This document shows, piece by piece, positions 1 through 5,243 of a stretch of 18,443 nt of DNA. The DNA comes from Mageeibacillus sp. UBA3708 (GTDB lineage: Bacteria > Bacillota > Clostridia > Saccharofermentanales > Saccharofermentanaceae): assembly GCA_002371375.1 (NCBI GenBank), contig DFIB01000167.1:1-18443 (forward strand). The letters run 5' to 3'. Below the pieces are notes generated by a model. That model was not told the origin of the DNA and made no database searches. It saw nothing but the letters and a program-made list of their open reading frames with translations. Position 1 is the stretch's first letter; each line of letters starts with the position of its first letter. Position numbers and translations under genes: made by a program.

Positions 1-80
1 GCTTGTCGTCCTGGAACTTCTTCTTTATATTCTCTCTGACGATGTCGGGATCATTCCTCAAAAGCTTAATATCTATCATA
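1..80 (-). CDS. serS: Seryl-tRNA synthetase, N-terminal fragment
   Basis: Only the first 26 codons lie in the window; the gene continues beyond the left edge. Read on the minus strand from an ATG at 80-78 it begins MIDIKLLRNDPDIVRENIKK, the characteristic opening of bacterial SerRS, whose N-terminal coiled-coil arm binds the long variable arm of tRNA-Ser. The enzyme charges tRNA-Ser with serine in the cytoplasm. A strong GGAGG Shine-Dalgarno sequence (complement of 87-91) sits about 6 bases before the start. The gap to the divergent NUDIX gene is only about 110 bp, and I see no T-box specifier or antiterminator in it, so T-box control is unlikely here. The identification rests on 26 residues of a well-known motif. 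Confidence 0.85.
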
Positions 81-108
81 AAACGCCTCCGCTTTTTAAT
101 CTTCTCTA

Positions 109-136
109 TTCTATTATTAACCAATTATTTATTCAA
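109..136 (-). promoter_or_regulatory. Candidate sigma-A promoter for serS
   Basis: On the minus strand TTGAAT (complement of 131-136) and TAGAAT (complement of 109-114) are separated by 16-17 bases, each one base from consensus. The predicted start lies about 20 bases upstream of the serS start codon. The same gap must also hold the promoter of the divergent NUDIX gene. The best plus-strand guess is TTCAAC near 132 with TATAGA near 154, which is weak. A 6-bp inverted repeat CTGTGA (137-142) / TCACAG (166-171) spans this second region. Confidence 0.5.
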
Positions 137-192
137 CTGTGATAAAATTCAAATATAGATATAACTCACAGAAAAGTTGAGGCATTTTGTTT

Positions 193-606
193 ATGATTAT
201 AAGGAATTGCGCCGGCGGACTGGTCTTTGTTGATGACAAGGTCTTATTGATACGCAATGATAAGCACGAGTGGAGCTTTCCCAAGGGTCAGGTGCCTCAG
301 GGAGGGAGCGTCAAGGCTGCTGCGGTATCAAGGATTGCCGTGGAGACAGGAGTTACTGCCAGGGCGCTGGTTCCGATCGGCAAGACAAGCTATGAGTTCT
401 ATTCGATCACGAGAATGAAGCCTGTGCACAATAATATTTCGTGGTTTGTAATGACCACCGATGACGACAATGTGTTCCCGAATCAGGAGAAGGGCATAAT
501 GGACTGCAGATTTGTTCCGGTTGAAGAAGCTCTGGAACTCATCACATACAGTCAGGATAAATCCCTGCTGATGACAGCTTTCCAGAAGTATAAGGAACTG
601 GCGTGA
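193..606 (+). CDS. NUDIX-fold protein with degenerate NUDIX box
   Basis: A 137-residue protein, the usual length of a single NUDIX domain. The fold signature is clear: an early strand RNCAGGLVF, then KVLLIRND, then WSFPKGQVPQGG. In the NUDIX box (about residues 32-54), compared with GX5EX7REUXEEXGU, the first Glu is Gly, the Arg-Glu pair is Ser-Arg, and of the Glu-Glu pair only the second remains (VETGV). Most metal-binding glutamates are therefore missing, and hydrolysis of nucleoside-diphosphate-linked substrates is doubtful. A binding or regulatory role is possible. Start: GAGG at 179-182 precedes both a TTG at 187 (4 bases) and an ATG at 193 (10 bases). I chose the ATG because the homologous part begins there. 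The stop lies 10 bases before the YigZ gene, so the two are probably co-transcribed. Confidence 0.8.
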   Translation: MIIRNCAGGLVFVDDKVLLIRNDKHEWSFPKGQVPQGGSVKAAAVSRIAVETGVTARALVPIGKTSYEFYSITRMKPVHNNISWFVMTTDDDNVFPNQEKGIMDCRFVPVEEALELITYSQDKSLLMTAFQKYKELA

Positions 607-616
607 TCTTTAGTCT

Positions 617-1246
617 ATGATCTTACTGTCAGGTGAAGGCAATTCGCGAATTGAGGTCAAACAGTCCGTATTCATCGGCCGTGCTGTAAGGGTCGGCACT
701 CCTGAAGAAGCCAACGAATTTGTAAAGTTACAGCGCAGTACATATCCTGATGCCCGCCACACAATATATGCCTGGAAGATATCCGGCGATATTAACATGC
801 AGAAATACAGCGATGACGGTGAACCCTCGGGAACAGCAGGACTGCCGGTGCTGTCGCTTCTTGAACACGGCGGACTTACCAATACGGCCGTTGCGGTAAC
901 AAGGTATTTCGGAGGGATCCTGCTTGGCAAGGGCGGGCTTGTAAGGGCGTATACGGAGTGTGCGAAAGCGGCATTGAACGATGCCTCCCCGGCCGAGTAT
1001 ATCGAGGGGAAAGAGACATTCATAACGGTTCCTTATTCGCTGTCAGACAAGGTCATGTTTGAACTGAAGAATCTTCAGTGTGAGATAAGAGACACTACTT
1101 ACCTTCAGGATGTGAGGTTTCTCATAGCGTCATCTGCCGGCAATACCGGGGAAGTCCTGAAGAAGCTCACTGACATTACGGGAGGAGCTGCAGCCTTTGA
1201 GGATAATGGTTCCTCGGTAATAAAGGGAGAAGGAATTTTGCTTTGA
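617..1246 (+). CDS. YigZ/IMPACT family protein (UPF0029)
   Basis: A 209-residue protein with the typical length and order of YigZ. The N-terminal UPF0029 domain (about residues 5-115) carries the family motifs KQSVFIGRAVRV, DARHTIYAWKI, SDDGEPSGTAGLPVL and AVTRYFGGILLGKGGLVRAY. A smaller ferredoxin-like C-terminal domain (DUF1949 type, about 135-195) follows. The family is related to the eukaryotic translation regulator IMPACT; its bacterial biochemical role is not settled. The ATG at 617 gives the start expected from homologues (MILLSGEGNSRIEV). It has no strong Shine-Dalgarno sequence, and the NUDIX stop is only 10 bases upstream, so translational coupling is likely. A 414-bp antisense reading frame lies inside this gene and is a shadow. 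Confidence 0.9.
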   Translation: MILLSGEGNSRIEVKQSVFIGRAVRVGTPEEANEFVKLQRSTYPDARHTIYAWKISGDINMQKYSDDGEPSGTAGLPVLSLLEHGGLTNTAVAVTRYFGGILLGKGGLVRAYTECAKAALNDASPAEYIEGKETFITVPYSLSDKVMFELKNLQCEIRDTTYLQDVRFLIASSAGNTGEVLKKLTDITGGAAAFEDNGSSVIKGEGILL

Positions 1247-1306
1247 TTTTGTCTGATTTTTGATTTATTTTTGCCTAAAATAATGCGGCCGCGAGTTATA
1301 TATTAT

Positions 1307-1315
1307 TGGTATAAA
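1307..1315 (+). promoter_or_regulatory. Candidate extended -10 promoter for the HtrA-like gene
   Basis: TGGTATAAA matches the extended -10 form TGnTATAAT except for the last base. It would place transcription start near 1322, shortly before the AAGGTG ribosome binding site (1329-1334) of the GTG-started protease gene. No good -35 hexamer lies at the right distance (GGCCGC there), so the call rests on the -10 alone. Confidence 0.35.
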
Positions 1316-1338
1316 TTTCCTGGAAAGAAGGTGATATT

Positions 1339-2658
1339 GTGTCTGAAGACGAAGATAGAAAGCTAATGAGAGCATATAAACGCAATATGGTAATCGTTGC
1401 GGTGCTTGCGGTATTCCTTGCCGGAAGCATACTGTTCTCGGCTCTGCAGACAGTATATATTTACAAACTCAATACCGGCAAGACAGGAGTGATGGATTAT
1501 GTTCCTTCACAGACGACCGGAGAAGAAGCAACTCCCGTTAATCATGTGGATACCGCAAACCTTCCCGATCCCTGGTTCTCTCTGGAAGAAGCGGCTTCGG
1601 TAAATGATCCGAACAAGCAGAGACTCTCGGTAACCGAGATCGTTGACAAGGTAAGTCCTGCCACAATCTCACTTTATACAAAAGGTGATGTGAACGGGGC
1701 AGAGAGAACGCTTGTATCCGGTTCGGGTTTTGTAATCACCAAAGACGGCTATGCTGTTACAAATGCACATGTTATCGAGCAGGCATCCCAAAACTCCGGT
1801 TACAAACTGTATGCATCCATTCCGGGGAATAGTGAACAGATTCTCTGTGACATCGTAGGTCTTGATACACAGACAGATTGTGCTGTTATCAAGCTTAAGG
1901 GTGACCGTGAATACGCCTGTGTCACGCTTGGCAGCTCAACAAATCTCCGTACCGGTGAACTGGTAGTTGCAATAGGCAATGCTCTGGGAACTCTTGACGG
2001 AACGGTAACGGTGGGTGTTGTATCAGCTGTTCAGCGCAGCCTGAATCACGAAGGTTACAGCCTCCCGGTAATCCAGACGGATGCTGCCATCAACGAAGGT
2101 AACAGCGGCGGACCACTTATCAATTCATTTGGTGAGGTTGTAGGTATTACAAATGCCAAGATGGTCATTAATGATGCTGAAGGTCTCGGGTTTGCCATTA
2201 CGATAGACAAGGTCAAAGATGTCATTGAATCGCTTATCAACTATGGTGTGGTTGTCAACAGATGCTATCTCGGCGTAACACTCGGACAGGTTGAGAAGGG
2301 TGCATACTATAATGCCGTTCCCGGCGTATACGTTGTTGAATATGTTGAAGACGGACCTGCCGATAAGGCCGGATTCAAGATAGGTGACAGGGTAATATCA
2401 GTAAATGGTGTTGCAATTAGTAAAACAGATGATATTATTGAAATGCGCGACCGCAACAAGGTTGGCGACACACTGGAATTTGTAGTCGACCGCGACGGTG
2501 AGGAGATAAAGCTCAGTCTTGTCATAGGTGACAGCGCGAATTATCAGGGGAATAATACAATAACTGATGATTCTGCCGAATCAGGCAACAAGAGAGGCAG
2601 CAGTGACGAAGATACTGATGAGACTGAAGAAACAAACATCTTCGGCGGTAAGAAATAA
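1339..2658 (+). CDS. HtrA/DegP-like membrane-anchored serine protease with PDZ domain
   Basis: A 439-residue S1C family protease. A short basic cytoplasmic N-terminus is followed by one membrane segment (about residues 17-40), placing the protease domain outside the membrane. The catalytic triad is visible: His144 in TNAHVIE, Asp180 in DTQTDCAVIKL and Ser256 in NEGNSGGPL. A single PDZ domain follows (about 308-397, LGVTL...GVYVVEYVEDGPADKAGFKIGDRVISVNG). The tail (about 403-439) is acidic and low in complexity. The family degrades or refolds misfolded exported proteins under envelope stress. The GTG start is set by GAAGGTG 4-10 bases upstream; an in-frame ATG at codon 10 has no better site. 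The gene for a small membrane protein begins 21 bases after its stop. I see no CIRCE or other stress operator in the 92-bp leader. Confidence 0.93.
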   Translation: MSEDEDRKLMRAYKRNMVIVAVLAVFLAGSILFSALQTVYIYKLNTGKTGVMDYVPSQTTGEEATPVNHVDTANLPDPWFSLEEAASVNDPNKQRLSVTEIVDKVSPATISLYTKGDVNGAERTLVSGSGFVITKDGYAVTNAHVIEQASQNSGYKLYASIPGNSEQILCDIVGLDTQTDCAVIKLKGDREYACVTLGSSTNLRTGELVVAIGNALGTLDGTVTVGVVSAVQRSLNHEGYSLPVIQTDAAINEGNSGGPLINSFGEVVGITNAKMVINDAEGLGFAITIDKVKDVIESLINYGVVVNRCYLGVTLGQVEKGAYYNAVPGVYVVEYVEDGPADKAGFKIGDRVISVNGVAISKTDDIIEMRDRNKVGDTLEFVVDRDGEEIKLSLVIGDSANYQGNNTITDDSAESGNKRGSSDEDTDETEETNIFGGKK

Positions 2659-2679
2659 ACAGATCGGAAGGAAGATAAT

Positions 2680-2790
2680 ATGGCAAGGAGCAGTCAGAGC
2701 AGAGGTGTTAGGATCATAGCAGTGATATTGGTGATCGCGATGCTGATATCATTAGGAACTGCACTTATCCTGGCTGTTTCCACATCCTGA
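2680..2790 (+). CDS. Small single-span membrane protein (36 residues)
   Basis: The ATG at 2680 is preceded by GGAAGGA (about 2666-2672) at good spacing and opens a 36-codon frame ending in TGA at 2788-2790. The product has a polar, basic start (MARSSQSRGVR) followed by an unbroken hydrophobic stretch of about 20 residues (IIAVILVIAMLISLGTALIL). This is a plausible single membrane segment with a short outside end. It starts 21 bases after the HtrA-like protease gene on the same strand, which suggests co-transcription. No family can be named with certainty; it resembles small hydrophobic DUF4044-like proteins in size and layout only. A role as a partner or regulator of the protease is inference from position. 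Confidence 0.6.
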   Translation: MARSSQSRGVRIIAVILVIAMLISLGTALILAVSTS

Positions 2791-2943
2791 TAGAGATAGT
2801 CTTTTGCTTTACATGGTATTCTGCCCTTCGTGGAGGGGTAATCCGATTTAGAATAAACGGCAGACGTGCCTTGATAAACGGTGTGGAGAGAAGTTCAGAC
2901 AAAAGATATCCTGAGATTGAAGAATAAGAATGATAATAATTTG
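2791..2943 (+). ncRNA. Possible structured RNA between the small membrane protein gene and a terminator
   Basis: The 150 bases between the small gene's stop and the strong terminator at 2944 can fold. A closing stem GATA-TCTTTTG (2795-2806, with G2799 bulged) pairs with CAAAAGATATC (2900-2910). Inside it, CAtGGTATTCTGCC (2812-2825) pairs with GGCAGAcGTGCCtTG (2859-2873) with one bulge and one mismatch. The remaining 3' side (2874-2899) would form a large internal loop. A long irregular hairpin with an internal bubble followed by a terminator is the general plan of 6S RNA, but I do not recognise family-specific sequence. It could equally be an unusually long 3' UTR. No convincing promoter was found just upstream. 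Confidence 0.3.
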
Positions 2944-2977
2944 GTGCCTCTAAGCGGATCGGCTTGGAGGCACTTTC
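2944..2977 (+). terminator. Rho-independent terminator candidate
   Basis: GTGCCTCTAAGC (2944-2955) and GCTTGGAGGCAC (2962-2973) form a 12-bp stem with one T-G wobble and a 6-base loop. It is followed by TTTC and then A-rich sequence, so the T run is short. It closes the plus-strand unit that contains the HtrA-like gene, the small membrane protein and the possible RNA. Confidence 0.65.
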
Positions 2978-3052
2978 AAAATAATGTCAGTCCGGGAATG
3001 CCCGGTCGGCCGGCCGCTTTGAACGGCAGATGACAGCAGGGCTGAGGATGTG

Positions 3053-3179
3053 GTTTCCGCAAGAATTTAAGATCTTTCCGCGAAAATTGCGGAAAGATAC
3101 TTGTTTTTGGAGGAATCCGCATGAATTGAGCAATTCTTCCGCGGTTTATGCGGAAGAATTGCTGTTTTCCGGCGGAAAC
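3053..3179. repeat. Palindromic element, copy A (about 127 bp)
   Basis: The unit is bounded by an 8-bp inverted repeat, GTTTCCGC (3053-3060) and GCGGAAAC (3172-3179). Two perfect hairpins lie inside. ATCTTTCCGC (3072-3081) pairs with GCGGAAAGAT (3089-3098) over a 7-base loop and is followed by ACTTGTTTTT. AGCAATTCTTCCGC (3129-3142) pairs with GCGGAAGAATTGCT (3150-3163) over a 7-base loop. The length, boundaries and internal plan match copy B at 3297-3422, and the first ten bases are identical. The first hairpin with its T run could act as a plus-strand terminator. The nature of the element (REP/MITE-like DNA repeat or a repeated structured RNA) cannot be decided from two copies. Confidence 0.75.
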
Positions 3180-3208
3180 GCTGATCTCGCCGTTGCGGTC
3201 AGACTGAC

Positions 3209-3225
3209 GCGGCTTGAACAGTTCA
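3209..3225. repeat. 17-bp direct repeat, copy 1
   Basis: GCGGCTTGAACAGTTCA occurs here and again, identically, at 3254-3270, exactly 45 bases apart. The last 11 bases, TGAACAGTTCA, are a perfect palindrome around a central A, so the core could bind a dimeric protein. It is not the Firmicutes LexA box, which needs GAAC-N4-GTTC. A shorter shared core, GGCTTGAAC, appears in inverted orientation at 3488-3496. The repeat lies between palindromic elements A and B. Confidence 0.7.
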
Positions 3226-3253
3226 CGCCGGCGGGACGGGGCAGGGTAACGAA

Positions 3254-3270
3254 GCGGCTTGAACAGTTCA
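3254..3270. repeat. 17-bp direct repeat, copy 2
   Basis: This is the identical second copy of the 17-mer at 3209-3225, with the same TGAACAGTTCA palindromic core. Flanking bases differ between the copies (GAC before and CGCC after copy 1; GAA before and TACG after copy 2), so the repeated part is sharply bounded. Confidence 0.7.
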
Positions 3271-3296
3271 TACGATCAGATTTAGCTTCAATTCCT

Positions 3297-3422
3297 GTTT
3301 CCGCAAAATCTAGAGATTTTTCCGAAGAAATTTCGGAAAGATTTCAGATTCTTGCGGATTCCGAAGGATTTAAGATTTCTTCCGAAGATTCTTCGGAAGA
3401 AATGCCCTTTTTCTTCGGAAAC
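3297..3422. repeat. Palindromic element, copy B (about 126 bp)
   Basis: The boundaries are GTTTCCG (3297-3303) and CGGAAAC (3416-3422), as in copy A. It also has two internal hairpins. In the first, GAGATTTTTCCGAA (3313-3326) pairs with TTCGGAAAGATTTC (3332-3345), 14 bp with two G-T wobbles. In the second, ATTTCTTCCGAA (3375-3386) pairs with TTCGGAAGAAAT (3392-3403), a perfect 12 bp. Where copy A has TTCCGC/GCGGAA in its hairpins, copy B has TTCCGAA/TTCGGAA. Both sides of each stem have changed together, so pairing is kept although the sequence differs. Confidence 0.75.
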
Positions 3423-3539
3423 GATATTGATAGATGTGAGTGAGCAGGAGATAACAAGCAATCCGTGCCGATCAGGCCACCCAAGTCGTTCAAGCCACCA
3501 CCAGTGAAGCCCGCAGCTGCTTGCGAGCGGACTTCCGCA

Positions 3540-3601
3540 GGTTTTGGCGCCGGGCCGTGCACCTGAAAACCATCACTCAGCAAGACGCGGGCGCCAAAAC
3601 C
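3540..3601. repeat. Perfect 12-bp inverted repeat with 38-base interior
   Basis: GGTTTTGGCGCC (3540-3551) is repeated inverted as GGCGCCAAAACC (3590-3601). The flanking CTTGC (3520-3524) and GCAAG (3616-3620) are also complementary, giving a discontinuous outer arm. It lies 37 bases downstream of the stop of the minus-strand foldase gene. There is no clear T run on either strand, so it is not a standard terminator. Confidence 0.65.
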
Positions 3602-3617
3602 GAGGACTGAAGCGAGC

Positions 3618-3634
3618 AAGTACGCTGCGTACTT
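3618..3634. terminator. Palindrome at the 3' end of the foldase gene; possible terminator
   Basis: AAGTACGCTGCGTACTT is a perfect palindrome (8-bp arms around one base; as RNA, a 7-bp stem with a 3-base loop). It begins 3 bases beyond the stop codon of the minus-strand foldase gene. The minus-strand sequence after it (GCTCGCTTC) is not a good U tract. A role in transcript end formation or 3' protection is suggested by position only. Confidence 0.35.
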
Positions 3635-3637
3635 CCT

Positions 3638-5242
3638 TTATGGTACATCCTTTATCGATGACAGTCCGTTCTCGTCGAATTCGTATGTGTATTCGAGGCA
3701 CTTCTCATCCATAAATGCACGGTAGTTATTCATCCTGATGAAGCTGTTGACTCTGTCGTACCATTCAGGCTTCTCGGATTTGGATACATAGTACAGAACG
3801 TAGAAATCACCGTCCTGCTCGATGAAATAAGTGTCACCGGGTCTTCTTGATTCATCAAAGATCCAGTTGGATATCTCCTCGCTGTACTGCTCGCGGAATG
3901 TCATCTGGCTGTGGGTTACTACCAGACGCCCTGCAAGTACGTCAGTGTTGTACATATTCTCAACTTCCGAGAAGCTGTCAGCGCCTTCCTTGCTGATCTT
4001 CTCGTATATTTCCTGTGCAAGTGTCTGGGAAGCAGGGTAGTTGATGTTGCCTTCATCGTCTTTTATGGAAGAGATATGGGCAATATGGACATCCCTCAGG
4101 TTCTCGGATAGCTTCTCTCTCTGCACAAAGACGATGATGATGGGGAACCCGTCAGTATCGCTGAATACTGTGCTGTCACCGGGCTGTCTGTCAACGCTGA
4201 ACAGCCAGTTGCGGAAGTCCGCATGAGTGAAGTCGTTGTATCTGCAGTTAGCGACCAAAGTTGAATCGGGGACTTCAAGAGCGGCTTTGGCTTCGCCGGA
4301 GAAGTATTTCGCGGCGCACTCCTCAAATTTGGAAGGGTCACCGGCCATCGCATCTATTATCTGATCCGCGTGGAGGTTTGCCGTATCGACATATGCCTGT
4401 TCACGCTGTTCGTAAGCGATCCTGAGGAGCTTGTAGTCAACTGTATCATATGTGTTGCAGTCGGCGTTATAAGCCTCGAGAGCCTGTTCCTCCGTAGCTG
4501 AGAGCTCTTCGAGCTTGGCACCGTCAGCATAGTCGTCGGTGAAGTACTTCTTAGCGAGGTAATTGAGGATCACCTGTTCATTGACCTGACTTCCGTATAC
4601 GCCCTTGATGTATGTATCAAGCGGAACGCCTAACTGGTCAGCTTTGGTCCTTATCCAGCTGATATATGCTTCTGCGCGCTCGAAATGCTTGTTCTCTATC
4701 GAATAGCCTTTGGAGGTGGCGTCATCATAAAGAATCTCCACAGTCTGCATGCGCTGAGCCGTATTGTCGAGGAAATAGTCTCTGTAGGTATTATATTTGT
4801 CATCGTCTCCATAGGGAGATGCGAGAAGATTCGGGGTGTCCGCGGCGAACAGGTCGACGCCCTGCTCGATCATGGTGAAATGATACATGAAGCTGAAATC
4901 TGCACTGCTGATCTTCTTGCCATGGATGGTAAGGGGGCTGATTATGCTTTCCGTACCTCCCGCGTTGTAGAAGATCGTTGCGGCAATAGCAAGTATAACC
5001 ACTACGACGCCGACTATGACAAGTGCAAGTCCGGGGTTCTTCCCGGATGACGGAGTTGTGCTGACGGAACCTTCATCCGCATCAAGATTTACCGTTACTT
5101 CATCACGTGAATTATCGGCCGGTGCTTCTTCGGGTAATGCGACATCACCGGCAGCCTCATTCTGTATTGCCGGTTCAATGTTATTCTCCTCCTCTATGGG
5201 ATCGTTCTCCTTCAATATGAGATCTTTCTCTTCTTTGCTCAC
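3638..5242 (-). CDS. Membrane-anchored PrsA/SurA-like foldase with two parvulin-like repeats
   Basis: A 534-residue protein, longer than typical lipoprotein PrsA. It has an acidic, disordered cytoplasmic N-terminus (1-69), one membrane segment (about 71-92) and an outside region starting with a SurA_N-like helical part (about 100-250). Two rotamase-like regions follow (about 265-376 and 383-488). Each ends in the same pattern: NWLFSVDRQPGDSTVF...DGFPIIIVF at 345-371 and NWIFDESRRPGDTYFIEQDG at 459-478, which is good evidence for a tandem duplication. Parvulins catalyse prolyl isomerisation and help exported proteins fold. There is no lipobox; the anchor is a membrane helix. The GTG start follows the stop of the lipid kinase gene by one base, and GGAGGAG lies inside the end of that gene, so translation is probably coupled. 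Peptidyl-prolyl isomerase activity is not proven by sequence. Confidence 0.8.
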   Translation of the reverse strand: MSKEEKDLILKENDPIEEENNIEPAIQNEAAGDVALPEEAPADNSRDEVTVNLDADEGSVSTTPSSGKNPGLALVIVGVVVVILAIAATIFYNAGGTESIISPLTIHGKKISSADFSFMYHFTMIEQGVDLFAADTPNLLASPYGDDDKYNTYRDYFLDNTAQRMQTVEILYDDATSKGYSIENKHFERAEAYISWIRTKADQLGVPLDTYIKGVYGSQVNEQVILNYLAKKYFTDDYADGAKLEELSATEEQALEAYNADCNTYDTVDYKLLRIAYEQREQAYVDTANLHADQIIDAMAGDPSKFEECAAKYFSGEAKAALEVPDSTLVANCRYNDFTHADFRNWLFSVDRQPGDSTVFSDTDGFPIIIVFVQREKLSENLRDVHIAHISSIKDDEGNINYPASQTLAQEIYEKISKEGADSFSEVENMYNTDVLAGRLVVTHSQMTFREQYSEEISNWIFDESRRPGDTYFIEQDGDFYVLYYVSKSEKPEWYDRVNSFIRMNNYRAFMDEKCLEYTYEFDENGLSSIKDVP

Positions 5243-5243
5243 G

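Larger units (their letters stand above)
2978..3637. other. Gene-poor, repeat-rich intergenic stretch
   Basis: No gene that I trust lies between the terminator at 2944-2977 and the foldase stop at 3638. The stretch is built of palindromic and repeated units, each listed separately: element A (3053-3179), element B (3297-3422), a 17-bp direct repeat pair (3209 and 3254), an inverted repeat (3540-3601) and a palindrome (3618-3634). Two further short palindromes are present: GTCAGACTGAC (3198-3208) and TTTCCGGCGGAAA (3166-3178). GC-rich blocks (CCGGTCGGCCGGCCG near 3002, GCCGGCGGGACGGGG near 3227) alternate with AT-rich hairpins. Open frames cross it on both strands, which is expected when palindromes repeat in one phase. 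Confidence 0.7.

Noticed and set aside
81..192. T-box riboswitch upstream of serS
   Set aside because: The gap to the divergent gene is about 110 bp, too short for a full T-box, and no T-box consensus or antiterminator was seen.
610..1023. Minus-strand open frame of 137 codons opposite the YigZ gene
   Set aside because: Entirely antisense to a well-recognised gene, with Ser/Pro-rich low-complexity translation typical of a shadow.
3209..3270. LexA/SOS boxes
   Set aside because: The palindrome is GAAC-A-GTTC with one central base; the Firmicutes LexA site needs four bases between GAAC and GTTC.
3053..3422. CRISPR array
   Set aside because: The two units are 126-127 bp and diverged, with no regular short repeat-spacer pattern and no cas genes.
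3030..3443. Plus-strand open frame of 137 codons across the repeat elements
   Set aside because: It runs through both palindromic elements and the direct repeats, has no ribosome site, resembles no protein family, and is explained by repeats that happen to lack stops in this phase. The similar ends of its two halves simply reflect the duplicated DNA.
3344..3619. Minus-strand open frame of 91 codons in the same repeat stretch
   Set aside because: No ribosome site or recognisable domain was found. The frame is the antisense of element B plus the inverted repeats; in-frame palindromes keep both strands open.
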